Positions 51,318 through 61,526 are shown, numbered from the stretch's first letter. The stretch: 64,000 nucleotides of DNA from Roseivirga spongicola (GCF_001592965.1 NZ_LRPC01000012.1:248001-312000); one strand, 5' to 3'. The notes: generated by a model not told the origin, from the letters alone. Numbers and translations: made by a program.

Positions 51318-52040
51318 ATGGCGGTTGTACCCTACAAAGAGAAAGAAACAGGTAAAAAAGAGCAGGTAGCAGAGATGTTTAACAACATCAGCAAACGCTA
51401 CGATTTTCTTAATCACTTCTTGAGTTTAGGTATCGATATTCTTTGGAGAAAGAAGGCCATTCGTTTGCTCAAAAAAGATCAGCCAAAGCAAATTCTAGAT
51501 GTAGCTACTGGAACAGGTGATTTTGCCATTGAGGCACTAGCCCTTAATCCTGATAGAATTGTGGGTGTAGATATTTCTTCTGGTATGCTGGAAATGGGTA
51601 GGCAGAAGATGAAAAAGAAAGGGGTAGACCACATCATCGATATGCAAATGGGTGATAGTGAAAAGCTACTTTTTGATGACAATACCTTCGATGCTGCAAT
51701 CGTTGCTTTTGGTGTAAGGAATTTCGAAAACCTTAAAAAGGGGCTCAGCGATATGTGCAGAGTGCTCAATACGGGAGGTAAAATTGTGGTCATTGAGTTT
51801 TCTAGGCCAAGACGCTTCCCAATGAAGCAACTTTACAATTTTTATTTTAAGTCGATTCTGCCGATCATTGGCAAGGTAATTTCCAAGGATCAATCGGCTT
51901 ATACGTATCTGCCAGAGTCTGTGGAGGCTTTCCCTGACGGGCAAGACTTTCTCGATATCCTTACAGAAGTTGGATTTAAGAATGTAGAATGCATACCACT
52001 GACGTTTGGCATCAGCTCAATATACATCGGGCAAAAGTAA
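51318..52040 (+). CDS. ubiE: Menaquinone/ubiquinone methyltransferase UbiE/MenG
   Basis: A 240-residue SAM-dependent methyltransferase that methylates demethylmenaquinone in quinone synthesis. The N-terminal VAEMFNNISKRYDFLNHFLS precedes the SAM motif LDVATGTGDFAIEAL (about 65-79), then GVDISSGMLEMGR and FGVRNFENLKKGL. The C-terminal signature SAYTYLPESVEAFPDG matches the family. ATG at 51318 chosen because it gives the standard N-terminus. The porT start lies within its last 52 bases. Confidence 0.94.
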   Translation: MAVVPYKEKETGKKEQVAEMFNNISKRYDFLNHFLSLGIDILWRKKAIRLLKKDQPKQILDVATGTGDFAIEALALNPDRIVGVDISSGMLEMGRQKMKKKGVDHIIDMQMGDSEKLLFDDNTFDAAIVAFGVRNFENLKKGLSDMCRVLNTGGKIVVIEFSRPRRFPMKQLYNFYFKSILPIIGKVISKDQSAYTYLPESVEAFPDGQDFLDILTEVGFKNVECIPLTFGISSIYIGQK

Positions 52041-52729
52041 TTTTTCTCTTAGTTTTTCTTGGCGCTACTAGCCTTTATGCTCAAACTAGAACTCCTGGTG
52101 TAACACTCCATAGGTTGGATAGTGATAAGAAGAAAATTCAATACGGGTTCTTTTTAGGCGCTCATCAGAATTACTATGGGGTGAAATATTCAGAGGCCTT
52201 CGATACACCTCAGTATGAGGAAATTTCCTCAATTACTTCGCAGAAAAGCGCTGGTTTTAACTTAGGTTTTATGGTGAATTTTAGGCTAGACGATCAGTTT
52301 ACCATTCGAACTGTTCCGGTCAAAATTGGTCTATATCAAAATACCATGGAGTATAATTATACGGATGGGACTGTAGATGAACAATTGATTGAGTCCACCA
52401 GAATTGAGCCAGGTATTTATCTGAAGTATAGATCCATTAGAAGGAATAACTTTAGAATGTACATGGTCTTTGGTGGTAGCGCATCTTTAAGAGCCGGTAA
52501 AGACGATTTAGTAACTAGCTCCGACAGATTAGAAATTAGAAGAATGAACGCCAAAATTGAGTTTGGAATTGGCTTAGAAAGGTATTTTGAGTTCTTCAAA
52601 TTTGCTCCAGAAATACGGTATGCAAGAGGTTTAATGAATGTAATGAACAACTCTAGCAATATTTACCATGATGGGCTTACTCGAATTACAACCCATAACT
52701 TCACCTTATACCTTCACTTCTCGGACTAA
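51989..52729 (+). CDS. porT: PorT-like outer-membrane protein (type IX secretion)
   Basis: A 246-residue beta-barrel protein with a signal peptide (cleaved at about 31, SLYAQ). The mature part has alternating hydrophobic strands typical of an eight-stranded barrel: YGFFLGAHQNYYGV, FNLGFMVNFRLDDQF, GLYQNTMEYNY, FRMYMVFGGSASLRAG, KFAPEIRYARGLMN and FTLYLHFSD. PorT/SprT is a component needed for type IX secretion and gliding, and its gene typically follows ubiE in Bacteroidota, as here. The ATG overlaps ubiE by 52 bases; no nearer in-frame start is visible. Confidence 0.82.
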   Translation: MHTTDVWHQLNIHRAKVIFLLVFLGATSLYAQTRTPGVTLHRLDSDKKKIQYGFFLGAHQNYYGVKYSEAFDTPQYEEISSITSQKSAGFNLGFMVNFRLDDQFTIRTVPVKIGLYQNTMEYNYTDGTVDEQLIESTRIEPGIYLKYRSIRRNNFRMYMVFGGSASLRAGKDDLVTSSDRLEIRRMNAKIEFGIGLERYFEFFKFAPEIRYARGLMNVMNNSSNIYHDGLTRITTHNFTLYLHFSD

Positions 52730-52804
52730 TCATTTTCTAGGATAATTTCTTTCTGCCATCTGTCCGATTTCTTTTAACTTGGCTTTTCCGAAAAAGTAGA
52801 AGAA

Positions 52805-53554
52805 ATGCAAAAAATAGCTTTGGTAACAGGTGCAACGTCTGGCATTGGCTGGGCAACAGCAGAGGCACTTGCCGATAAAGGGTTCGACCTGATTATTTGT
52901 GGAAGAAGAAAAGAGAGGTTGGAAGAGTTGGCTTCTAAACTTTCCGTAAAAACACTTCAGTTGACTTTTGATGTACGCGACAGAAAAGCAGTAGATGAGG
53001 CTTTGGGTTCCATTCCAGAAGACTGGAAAAGCATAGACGTTCTCATCAATAATGCTGGTAACGCCCATGGCTTGTCTAAAATTCAAGATGGCAATGTCGA
53101 TGATTGGGATGCCATGATAGACATCAATGTAAAGGGATTATTGTATGTTACTAAGGCCTTGGTGCCTCAAATGATTGAGAGAGGATCTGGTCATGTAGTG
53201 AACGTGGGGTCTATTGCTGGCAAGGAGGTTTATCCGAACGGAAATGTTTATTGTGCTTCTAAACACGCTGTAGATGCCATAAATAATGGCATGCGTTTAG
53301 ACCTCATGGGTACTGGAGTAAAAGTTTCTCAGGTTTGCCCAGGATTGGTTGAGACTGAGTTTTCTTTAGTTCGCTTTAAAGGTGATTCGGGTAAGGCAGA
53401 TACGGTGTACCAAGGTTATGATCCTCTTACAGCTCAAGACATTGCAGATCTTATTCAGTTTATTGTTACCCGACCGGCTCATGTAAATATTGCCGATACG
53501 CTAATCTTACCAACAGCCCAAGTAGCATCAACCATGGTGCACAAAACTCTTTAG
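52805..53554 (+). CDS. Short-chain dehydrogenase (YdfG-like)
   Basis: A 249-residue SDR. The cofactor loop is TGATSGIGWATAEAL (8-22), followed by a basic NADP-type segment CGRRKERLEEL, INNAGNAHG (about 88-96), a catalytic serine in VNVGSIAGKEVYP and YCASKHAVDAIN for the Tyr-Lys pair. This resembles YdfG/serine-3-dehydrogenase, which oxidises 3-hydroxy acids with NADP+. It is the first gene of a three-gene run; the next gene starts 2 bases after its stop. Confidence 0.9.
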   Translation: MQKIALVTGATSGIGWATAEALADKGFDLIICGRRKERLEELASKLSVKTLQLTFDVRDRKAVDEALGSIPEDWKSIDVLINNAGNAHGLSKIQDGNVDDWDAMIDINVKGLLYVTKALVPQMIERGSGHVVNVGSIAGKEVYPNGNVYCASKHAVDAINNGMRLDLMGTGVKVSQVCPGLVETEFSLVRFKGDSGKADTVYQGYDPLTAQDIADLIQFIVTRPAHVNIADTLILPTAQVASTMVHKTL

Positions 53555-53555
53555 A

Positions 53556-54131
53556 ATGGAAGAAAATCAACAGCAGGAGGGTTTGCCAATCCCTTCAATT
53601 TTTAAGAATACCGATACTGGAGCACCTTTAGATAAATGCATTGACTGTGAGTACCCAGTTTTGGAAGGCGACAGGTACTACATGATTGAGAAGGTTTTCA
53701 AAAAGTATCCTGAACTAGATAAAACCGAAGTGCTTTTCGAATATGCTATTTGCTCTAATTGCTATGAGAAAATGAAAGATGCTATGTCGCAAGAAAGCAT
53801 GCAAAATCTTTCCATGTACATGATGGAGAATACCGATTTTCAGAAGCTTCAAGATAGAATTGAAGAAAAGCCAGATGATCCAGAGCATTGGTTGTCGCAT
53901 TGCCTTATAAAAGGAACGGCTCAAGATGAAATGAAGGAGTACCAGATGGGTGCTTGTTTTAAAGGAGATAAGCTAGTGACCAATTTTATGCCTCCATTTA
54001 TGGTGGGTGAATTGGCTATGGAAGAAATGAACGCACTACTCTCTAAGGAAACTAAAGATGAAATGGATGGCTTTATGGACGATCATTTTGGTATTCCTCC
54101 TGAACTAAGAAAAGACTTAATACTAATCTAA
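53556..54131 (+). CDS. CxxC-rich protein of unknown function
   Basis: A 191-residue cytoplasmic protein. Two metal knuckles, CIDCEYPV (about 28-35) and CSNCYEKM (about 66-73), look like one split zinc ribbon. Later cysteines lie in SHCLIKG and GACFKGD. The rest is acidic and helical with many methionines (MEEMNALLSKETKDEMDGFMDDHF). No signal peptide. The gene lies between an SDR gene and an M1 peptidase gene, with 2 and 1 bases spacing, so the three form an operon. I do not recognise the family. Confidence 0.6.
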   Translation: MEENQQQEGLPIPSIFKNTDTGAPLDKCIDCEYPVLEGDRYYMIEKVFKKYPELDKTEVLFEYAICSNCYEKMKDAMSQESMQNLSMYMMENTDFQKLQDRIEEKPDDPEHWLSHCLIKGTAQDEMKEYQMGACFKGDKLVTNFMPPFMVGELAMEEMNALLSKETKDEMDGFMDDHFGIPPELRKDLILI

Positions 54132-56726
54132 ATGAGAAGATTTGCGCTACTCGCCACTTTAGTGGTTTTAATGTTTTCGTGTAATTCTGAAAAGGAAACT
54201 ACGGCTATTGAGCCTGGTGTGGCCTTAGATATGGCCGAATACAGGAAGTCGGTGATATCTATGGTCAATTATAGGCTGGAGTTTAGAGTTCCAGAAAATT
54301 TCGACCAGAAAATTCAGGCTTTAGAAGAGTTGACCTTCAATTTGATGGACAATTCGAAAGACATTCCACTAGATTTTAAAGTAGCGCCAGATCACTTAAA
54401 GGGAGTGATTGTTAATGGAAAGAGTCAGCCTACAGAGTTGGTCAACGAACACATTATTCTCAAAGCGGAAAACCTGAAAAAGGGATTCAACCGAGTAGAG
54501 GTGAACTTTTGGGCGGGAGAAACATCCCTCAATAGAAAAGAGGAGTTTCTCTATACATTATTTGTTCCAGACAGAGCCAGAACGGCTTTTCCGTGCTTCG
54601 ATCAACCTAACATCAAAGCAAATTTTGAGCTAATATTAGACTTGCCGAGTGATTGGAATGCGGTGTCAAACGCACCAGTAACTTTGGCGAAGGTGCTGAA
54701 CAATCGCAAGAATATTCAATATGAAAAGTCTGACCTCATCAGTACCTATCTTTTTTCTTTTGTGGCTGGTGAGTTCGAAACCATTAGTCAAAGCGTGGAA
54801 GGAAGAACGTTTACCATGCTTCACAGAGAAACTGATGAGGAGAAAGTTCAGAGAAATAAAGACTTCATTTTCTACCTACACAACGCTTCAATTAAGTGGT
54901 TGGAGGAATATACAGGGATTAAGTACCCATTCAAAAAGTTAGACTTTGCTCTGATTCCTAGTTTTCAATATGGAGGGATGGAGCACGTTGGTGCTATTCA
55001 GTATAGGGCGAACTCATTGTTTCTAGATGAAGATCCTTCACAGAGTCAATTATTGAGTAGAGCTAGTCTCATTGCGCATGAAGTAGCTCATATGTGGTAT
55101 GGAAACCTAGTAACTATGGACTGGTTCAACGATGTGTGGACCAAGGAAGTGTTTGCCAATTTTATGGCCGCCAAAATGGTGAATCCTAGTTTCCCTGAAA
55201 TCAATCACGACTTGAATTTCCTTGTTCGTCATTACCCTTCGGCTTATGGGGTAGATAGAACTGAGGGAGCTAATCCAATTCGTCAGCATTTACCTAACCT
55301 CAACGAGGCTGGTCAGATGTACGGTGCCATCATTTACAACAAAGCACCAATTATGATGAGGCAATTAGAGTCGCTTTTGGGTGAAAGAGCCTTTCAAAGT
55401 GGTATGCAGGAATACTTGAGTACTTTTTCTATGAAGAACGCTACCTGGCCAGATCTGATTAATATTCTAGACAAACGAACACAAGTAGATCTAAAACGCT
55501 GGAGTGATGTTTGGGTGAATACGCCTGGCAGACCTGTTTTCGACCTGAAAGTAGAAGAAGGCTCTGAGGGTGTCACTGCTTCATTGAAGCAGATTGATAT
55601 GAGTGGAGAAGGAAGGTCTTGGCCGCAAAGCTTTAGGTTGAAACTATATAACACAACCAAGAAAGATAGAAAGGAATTGCAGGTGGTTTCTGCCGATCAG
55701 GTTTATGAAGTTAAAATGGATGAGTCTTGGAAGGACTTCAATCTGCTGGCCAATTCCAATGGTATGGGCTACGGACTTTTCCCTGTTTCTTATGACTTGC
55801 TGGCTAGTCAGTGGGCAGGGCTTTCTGAGCTTGAAAAGGGAGCTCAACTCATCAATATGTATGAAGCACTGTTGGAGCCTAGAAATGTAGGTCAGGAAGG
55901 ACAGTACACTCCAACAGAATACCTTGAACTGCTCAAATGGGTTTTGGTGAGAGAGAAAAATCAGTTACTAATTAGCCAGGTACTAGGTCAGCTGAGGTCA
56001 GTTTATTGGAATTTACTTTCAGCAGATCAAAGACAAAATGTAGCTCCAGATTTAGAGAGGACACTTTTCCACTGCTTGAACGATTTGCATGATGATCCTT
56101 CCATCAAGAAAACCTTTTTCGGAACATTGAGCAGTGTAGCAATCACTGATGCCAATCTTAAAAGACTGTATAGCATTTGGGCTGAAGAGTTGTCTATTGA
56201 TCAATTGAAGCTGTCTGAAAATGATTTCATTGGTTTGGCATCAAATCTAGCGATTAAGATGCCGGAGAAATCTGCTGAGATAGTGGACAGTCAGATGGGA
56301 CGCATTCAGAACCCAGACTCAAAGAGAAGATTCGAATTTATTGCTCCGACTTTGTCTAATGAGCAAGCAGTCAGAGATGACTTCTTTGAAACACTGAAAG
56401 ACGAGAAAAACAGGGAAACTGAATCATGGGTACTCGGTGCTTTGGGTAATTTACATCATCCGCTGAGAAGAAAAGAGTCAATTAAATACATTGAACCAAG
56501 CTTAGAGTTGCTACAAGAGATTCAGCAAACAGGAGATATTTTCTTCCCAACGCGTTGGCTAGATCAAACCTTAGGAGATCACAACTCTGTGGAAGCGGTA
56601 GAGATTGTCGGGAACTTTCTAGTGGATAACCCTGATTACAATGCCCAGTTGACTATGAAGATTCTTCAGTCGGTTGATATGGCTAAGAGAGCGAGCAAGA
56701 TACTTGAGAAAACGGCAAAAAAATAA
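54132..56726 (+). CDS. M1-family aminopeptidase, surface-type lipoprotein
   Basis: An 864-residue zinc aminopeptidase. A lipoprotein signal ends FSC (C17) and NSEKET follows, an acidic stretch like the outer-surface export signal. An N-terminal beta-saddle is followed by the exopeptidase motif GGMEHVGAI (His in the usual Asn place; about 280-288), the zinc site HEVAHMWYGN (about 316-325) and the third ligand in WTKEVFANFMA (E about 339). The C-terminal superhelical domain is present. It trims N-terminal residues from peptides, consistent with protein feeding. Third gene of an operon. Confidence 0.92.
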   Translation: MRRFALLATLVVLMFSCNSEKETTAIEPGVALDMAEYRKSVISMVNYRLEFRVPENFDQKIQALEELTFNLMDNSKDIPLDFKVAPDHLKGVIVNGKSQPTELVNEHIILKAENLKKGFNRVEVNFWAGETSLNRKEEFLYTLFVPDRARTAFPCFDQPNIKANFELILDLPSDWNAVSNAPVTLAKVLNNRKNIQYEKSDLISTYLFSFVAGEFETISQSVEGRTFTMLHRETDEEKVQRNKDFIFYLHNASIKWLEEYTGIKYPFKKLDFALIPSFQYGGMEHVGAIQYRANSLFLDEDPSQSQLLSRASLIAHEVAHMWYGNLVTMDWFNDVWTKEVFANFMAAKMVNPSFPEINHDLNFLVRHYPSAYGVDRTEGANPIRQHLPNLNEAGQMYGAIIYNKAPIMMRQLESLLGERAFQSGMQEYLSTFSMKNATWPDLINILDKRTQVDLKRWSDVWVNTPGRPVFDLKVEEGSEGVTASLKQIDMSGEGRSWPQSFRLKLYNTTKKDRKELQVVSADQVYEVKMDESWKDFNLLANSNGMGYGLFPVSYDLLASQWAGLSELEKGAQLINMYEALLEPRNVGQEGQYTPTEYLELLKWVLVREKNQLLISQVLGQLRSVYWNLLSADQRQNVAPDLERTLFHCLNDLHDDPSIKKTFFGTLSSVAITDANLKRLYSIWAEELSIDQLKLSENDFIGLASNLAIKMPEKSAEIVDSQMGRIQNPDSKRRFEFIAPTLSNEQAVRDDFFETLKDEKNRETESWVLGALGNLHHPLRRKESIKYIEPSLELLQEIQQTGDIFFPTRWLDQTLGDHNSVEAVEIVGNFLVDNPDYNAQLTMKILQSVDMAKRASKILEKTAKK

Positions 56727-56926
56727 GCCCTATTTCTAGCGGCTCTTTTGTTCATCTGATTTTTCTGACTAGATGATGTCTCTTATTTATACTATTGCCC
56801 CATTTTATAGCGACTCGGGTTTGTCATTTCGGTTGTAAAACTAGTAGGAAGAAAGATTAGTTCAATGCAGTTAGCATTAATTATTTGTGAATAGATTATT
56901 TCCTCAGAGCGGAGTATTTAAATGTC

Positions 56927-57144
56927 GCTCCGCTGGAGCTTAGCTTTCGGAGTGCTTGTTTGTTATGACATTAGGCTCCTCTGGAGCCAGGTCAAAGAGA
57001 TTTTTTATCTTGCGATACTAGGCTTCGATAAAACGAATTTGTCTGTTCTGTTTCTAAGGATAATGCCATGGTTTAGCCACAGCGTGGCGAAATGACGTAA
57101 CCAAATGCTGCCTCGGAATAGTTAAGCTTCATTGTAGCAAAATG
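56927..57144. repeat. Direct repeat R1 (~217 bp, three hairpins)
   Basis: Starts GCTCCGCTGGAGC and contains the hairpins GGCTCCTCTGGAGCC and GCCACAGCGTGGC plus the shared block TACTAGGCTTCGATAAA. R2 at 57817-58032 has the same order in the same orientation, with most of the sequence conserved. The gap 56727-57173 holds only this repeat. Confidence 0.85.
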
Positions 57145-57173
57145 GGCAATTAACCCAAATACCCTGTTCATTT

Positions 57174-57785
57174 CTACATACGATCTCTTCTTTTGATTCT
57201 GTCGTTCAAAGTGAGATAGTGGAGTGTAATCAAAATCCTTAATTCGAGATTTTGTTGATGTTCTAGAGGGATGAATGAAGCCATGGTACCGGCCATTGAA
57301 GGGCTAATATCTCCAGCAGCCTCAAGTGTATCTAAGTATTTGGTGACTACTTTTACTTTTTTTGATCTCTTTCTTAAGTATTTAATTAGTGGACTGTTTG
57401 CTTTTAAATTGATAGAGATATAGGTTGTCTGATCTTCCCCTCTCGTTAAAAGTCCATAGCTCCAAGTCTGAATAAAGAAATACGTTCTTAATTTTTGATA
57501 TAGTTCTTGTTGTGCGGTAAAATCTAGAGGTATCTCAAAGTCAGGGTAATTCTCTTCTGTATACTCTATAAACTTGGCTATTGGGTCTTCGTCTGAGTTT
57601 TTACTGAGGTTGAAAAATGTCTTAAGTTGGTTTTCAAAGAACTCCATACAAAGCAGTATGCTTTCCACGTCATCATCTTTAAATTCTGTAGAAAGACTTT
57701 CTCTCAACTCTTTTTCCATGAGTTGTGCAGAGGCCTGAAAGGAGGTAATTGTTAAGAGTGTGATTATTAGTATGCGATTGATCAT
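57174..57785 (-). CDS. Secreted helical protein of unknown function
   Basis: A 203-residue protein with a signal peptide (cleaved at about 21, ASA-Q). The mature part is mostly helical and charged (LMEKELRESLSTEFKDDDVESILLCMEFF; TAQQELYQKLRTYFFIQTWSYGLL) and ends RIKRRDRM. One cysteine. No recognised motif. It lies between two ~217-base direct repeats in the same orientation, an arrangement compatible with mobility or duplication of the flanks. Confidence 0.6.
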   Translation of the reverse strand: MINRILIITLLTITSFQASAQLMEKELRESLSTEFKDDDVESILLCMEFFENQLKTFFNLSKNSDEDPIAKFIEYTEENYPDFEIPLDFTAQQELYQKLRTYFFIQTWSYGLLTRGEDQTTYISINLKANSPLIKYLRKRSKKVKVVTKYLDTLEAAGDISPSMAGTMASFIPLEHQQNLELRILITLHYLTLNDRIKRRDRM

Positions 57786-57816
57786 ACACCAATATAATAA
57801 GGCTAAGGGGAATTTT

Positions 57817-58032
57817 GCTCCGCTAGAGCTTGCTTTTCAGTGATATAGAGTTTTTATGACATTAGGCTCCTCTGGAGCCAAGGTCAAGGTGGTTTTTTTG
57901 TCTTGCAATACTAGGCTTCGATAAACAAGCTATCTGTATTGTTTTTGAGGATAATGCCAGACTTAAGCCACAGCGTGGCGAAATGTTATAACACAATCTT
58001 TGTAACAAATCAAGCTTCGTAGAAGCGACATG
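57817..58032. repeat. Direct repeat R2 (~216 bp, three hairpins)
   Basis: Copy of R1 in the same orientation: GCTCCGCTAGAGC, GGCTCCTCTGGAGCC, TACTAGGCTTCGATAAA and GCCACAGCGTGGC in the same order and spacing. Both end in AAGCTTC...GTAG(A/C). The gap 57786-58105 holds only R2 and the gap terminator. Confidence 0.85.
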
Positions 58033-58050
58033 AGCTTTGACATTCTTAGC

Positions 58051-58085
58051 AACAAAAAAAGCCTTGACGTTTCCACCAAGGCTTT
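58051..58085 (-). terminator. Terminator of gap
   Basis: AAAGCCTTG, ten bases, CAAGGCTTT stem (58058-58085), followed on the minus strand by TTTTTTTGTT. Confidence 0.88.
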
Positions 58086-58105
58086 CTAATGAAATTATCT
58101 TTTAA

Positions 58106-59107
<1,002 letters not shown>

Positions 59108-59136
59108 TTACGGTTTTATTAGTGATTGTTGTGCCG

Positions 59137-59167
59137 CAAAACTAGTAAAGCCCGGCACCATTTCAAA
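59137..59167 (-). promoter_or_regulatory. Consensus Bacteroidota promoter of gap
   Basis: On the minus strand TTTG (59167-59164), 19 bases, perfect TAGTTTTG (59144-59137). Transcription should start near 59130, about 30 bases before the gap start. Confidence 0.8.
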
Positions 59168-59232
59168 TATAAATGAATGCTTACAGAAAAGGGTTCCCTG
59201 GGAAACGTTTGAAATAATTCGTTCAAAAAGTT

Positions 59233-59263
59233 TTTGGAATTAAAAATGTGAAATCTATATTTG
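59233..59263 (+). promoter_or_regulatory. Consensus promoter of tRNA-Glu
   Basis: TTTG (59233-59236), 19 bases, perfect TATATTTG (59256-59263). Predicted start near 59270, nine bases before the mature tRNA. Confidence 0.8.
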
Positions 59264-59278
59264 CACACCGTAAAAAAT

Positions 59279-59350
59279 GGTCCGTTCGTCTAGGGGTTAG
59301 GACGCCAGGTTTTCATCCTGGTAACAGGGGTTCGATTCCCCTACGGACTA
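59279..59350 (+). tRNA. tRNA-Glu(TTC)
   Basis: A 72-base cloverleaf: acceptor GGTCCGT pairs with ACGGACT (one wobble), D arm GTC...GAC, anticodon stem CCAGG/CCTGG with loop TTTTCAT and anticodon TTC, T arm GGGG-TTCGATT-CCCC, discriminator A. No CCA is encoded. It reads GAA and GAG glutamate codons. It is a single tRNA with its own promoter and terminator. Confidence 0.97.
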
Positions 59351-59352
59351 CG

Positions 59353-59385
59353 AAAAAAGCTCGACTGTGTCGGGCTTTTTTTATT
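59353..59385 (+). terminator. Terminator of tRNA-Glu
   Basis: AAAAAGCTCGAC, TGT loop, GTCGGGCTTTTT with a long T-tract, just past the tRNA. Confidence 0.85.
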
Positions 59386-59528
59386 TCATTTGAAGACTGA
59401 TTCTAGTCTGAAATATCCCTTATAAGGTGTTGATAGATAGATGTTTGCCTGTAGGTTTTTAGGCTCAAAAATTGAATCCTTAGTAAACCTTATTCACATG
59501 GTTTTGAATAATTCCCTATCTTTTATCT

Positions 59529-60659
59529 ATGATCCAGAATCCGCTGTACATTCTCACAGTGCTTTGTGGGCTGATCTTTGTCAGTGAGTGGTTAACAAAG
59601 AACACCTTTCTTAAACATATCAGTGGTTCGTTATTGGTGATTATTTTAGGAGCCATTTTAGCCAACTTTGGTTTCATACCTTCGGCATCTAATGCTAGCC
59701 CTGTTTACGATTCCATTTTTACATACGTAGCTCCAGCAAGTATCTTTTATTTATTGTTAGGGGTAAACCTAAAGGAACTAAGGAAGGCCGGACTTCCTAT
59801 GCTTATCACTTTTGTGCTAGGGTCTGTTGGGACCACATTGGGGGTGTTGTTGGCATCACAGGTAATAGACTACCAAGCTGTGTTTGGAGAAAACTACCAA
59901 GCCATTGCCGGAATGATGACTGGAACCTATACGGGTGGTAGTGCAAATTTCAACGCAGTGGCACTGCATTACGATGTGGTAAGAGAGGGAGCGGTTTATA
60001 CGGGAATAGTTGTGGCTGATAATATTGTTACTGCTATTTGGATGTTGGTAACCTTGAGTCTTCCTGCACTGATGATGAAGCTCAGGCCACATAAGGAGTT
60101 AAAAATGAAAAATGGGGGAGAAATGAACCAATATGCTGAACGAGAGCATGTTGGTCCATTGCGACTTGGTTTGATGCTTTTTATAGGATTGGCAGCAATG
60201 ATGGTGTCCGATTTGCTGGCTGAGCAAACCGCTATTCCTTCCGTTCTGATTTTAACAACCATAGCTTTAATTCTCGCCCAGATAAAGGCAGTTCAAGACA
60301 TTCCTGGAGCTAAAATGTTAGGAATGTTTGCAGTCTATTTGTTTTTGGTGGTAGTAGGAGCTTTCTGTGAGGTAACCGCTTTGGTAGAAGTAGGTGAGCA
60401 TGCGGTGAGTATTCTTCTGTTTACCGTCACCATTGTATTGGTTCATGGCGCTTTTCTGCTGTCGATGGCCCTCATGCTGAAATTTGACTGGTCTATGGTG
60501 GCTATTGCGTCACAGGCTAATATTGGAGGAGCAAGTACTGCACTGGCTCTAGCAAAGAGCTTTAAGCGAAATGATTTATTGCTTCCAGCGATTTTAGCGG
60601 GTTCACTCGGAACTGGCTTAGGAACTTATCTGGGCTTTTTGATAGCAGGATTGGTTTAG
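59529..60659 (+). CDS. DUF819-family membrane protein (YjcL-like)
   Basis: A 376-residue polytopic inner-membrane protein of about ten helices, with glycine-rich internal motifs: GMMTGTYTGGSANFNAVA (about 136-153) and SQANIGGASTALALAKSF (about 328-345). These related segments lie in the two halves, as in sodium:carboxylate or CPA-type transporters with inverted repeats. The family is thought to be a transporter, but the substrate is unknown. Single gene after the tRNA; its stop touches the convergent SUMF1-protein gene. Confidence 0.85.
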   Translation: MIQNPLYILTVLCGLIFVSEWLTKNTFLKHISGSLLVIILGAILANFGFIPSASNASPVYDSIFTYVAPASIFYLLLGVNLKELRKAGLPMLITFVLGSVGTTLGVLLASQVIDYQAVFGENYQAIAGMMTGTYTGGSANFNAVALHYDVVREGAVYTGIVVADNIVTAIWMLVTLSLPALMMKLRPHKELKMKNGGEMNQYAEREHVGPLRLGLMLFIGLAAMMVSDLLAEQTAIPSVLILTTIALILAQIKAVQDIPGAKMLGMFAVYLFLVVVGAFCEVTALVEVGEHAVSILLFTVTIVLVHGAFLLSMALMLKFDWSMVAIASQANIGGASTALALAKSFKRNDLLLPAILAGSLGTGLGTYLGFLIAGLV

Positions 60660-61469
60660 TTATTCAATAATCTCAAAGATCATCCTTATGCCAACTGCCG
60701 CAGAGGCACCTTCGTACGAAAAACTTTGGGCGAAAGCTTTTGTTGAATTCGGAACTTTCCAACTGCCGCCCATGGCTACACCTTCGGTTGATGTCATTTC
60801 TGCTACGTTTCCGAATACGTTGTAAAAGCCAATGTCTTCAGCAGCCTCGAAGTATACAGGTTTAATTTTTGGATTGTCTTTTAGTAGGTCGCTTTTAGAA
60901 AGCTTGAAGGATGATTCGTTGGTCTTGGCAATTTTCTCAAGTTGCTTAAGCATTCGCTTGTCTTGAATTAAAAAGCGGATTCTTGCCCACTCATTTTCCG
61001 AAGGCAATCTGAACTTGAATTTTTTCGGAAATGCAGCGCGATCATTTTTGCTCATCTCGTTTAGGTAGGTGTGCATGGTTTCGGTTCTCCAGGCGGCAAA
61101 GTTCTTGGCCTGTTCATAGCTTATCCCCATAATTGGCATTAAAGCCAGTTCGTCCGAAGCAATAAATTTTTCCTTTAATTCCTCTTCTGAGTGTCCTTCA
61201 AATACTTCTGCCCAAAGTGAGTAGTTAGGTTCGGCATTTTTAAATTCAACGCTTTCTCTTCCGTGTTTTTGAGCTAATGAGGCCAGATAGTCTTTATATA
61301 CGTAGGCTGGTACTTCAGTAATATCTATGCACAACCTTGAATTTACTGGTAGCGTGTTAGAGGCACATAAATATTGAGTGTCTTGTCTGTTGCAGGGAGC
61401 ACACTCTTTGAAGTCTCCAGCGAAAAACATAGGTACTAGAGAGAAAAACCATAAGGCAATAGCTTTCAT
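60660..61469 (-). CDS. SUMF1/formylglycine-generating-enzyme-like secreted protein
   Basis: A 269-residue protein with a signal peptide (1-17). The sulfatase-modifying-factor fold is visible: CIDITEVPAYVYKDYLASL (about 48-66), MPIMGISYEQAKNFAAWRT (about 131-150), FRLPSENEWARI (about 168-179) and GNVAEMTSTEGVAMGGSW near the C-terminus. The tryptophan-rich and cysteine residues used for catalysis in FGE are not evident, so it may be structural, like the gliding-motility lipoproteins GldJ and GldK, which share this fold. No lipobox. Confidence 0.8.
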   Translation of the reverse strand: MKAIALWFFSLVPMFFAGDFKECAPCNRQDTQYLCASNTLPVNSRLCIDITEVPAYVYKDYLASLAQKHGRESVEFKNAEPNYSLWAEVFEGHSEEELKEKFIASDELALMPIMGISYEQAKNFAAWRTETMHTYLNEMSKNDRAAFPKKFKFRLPSENEWARIRFLIQDKRMLKQLEKIAKTNESSFKLSKSDLLKDNPKIKPVYFEAAEDIGFYNVFGNVAEMTSTEGVAMGGSWKVPNSTKAFAQSFSYEGASAAVGIRMIFEIIE

Positions 61470-61526
61470 GAATAGGAAATTAGGGTCATGAATTTATGCT
61501 TTTAAACCTATAATAGAAAATATCCG

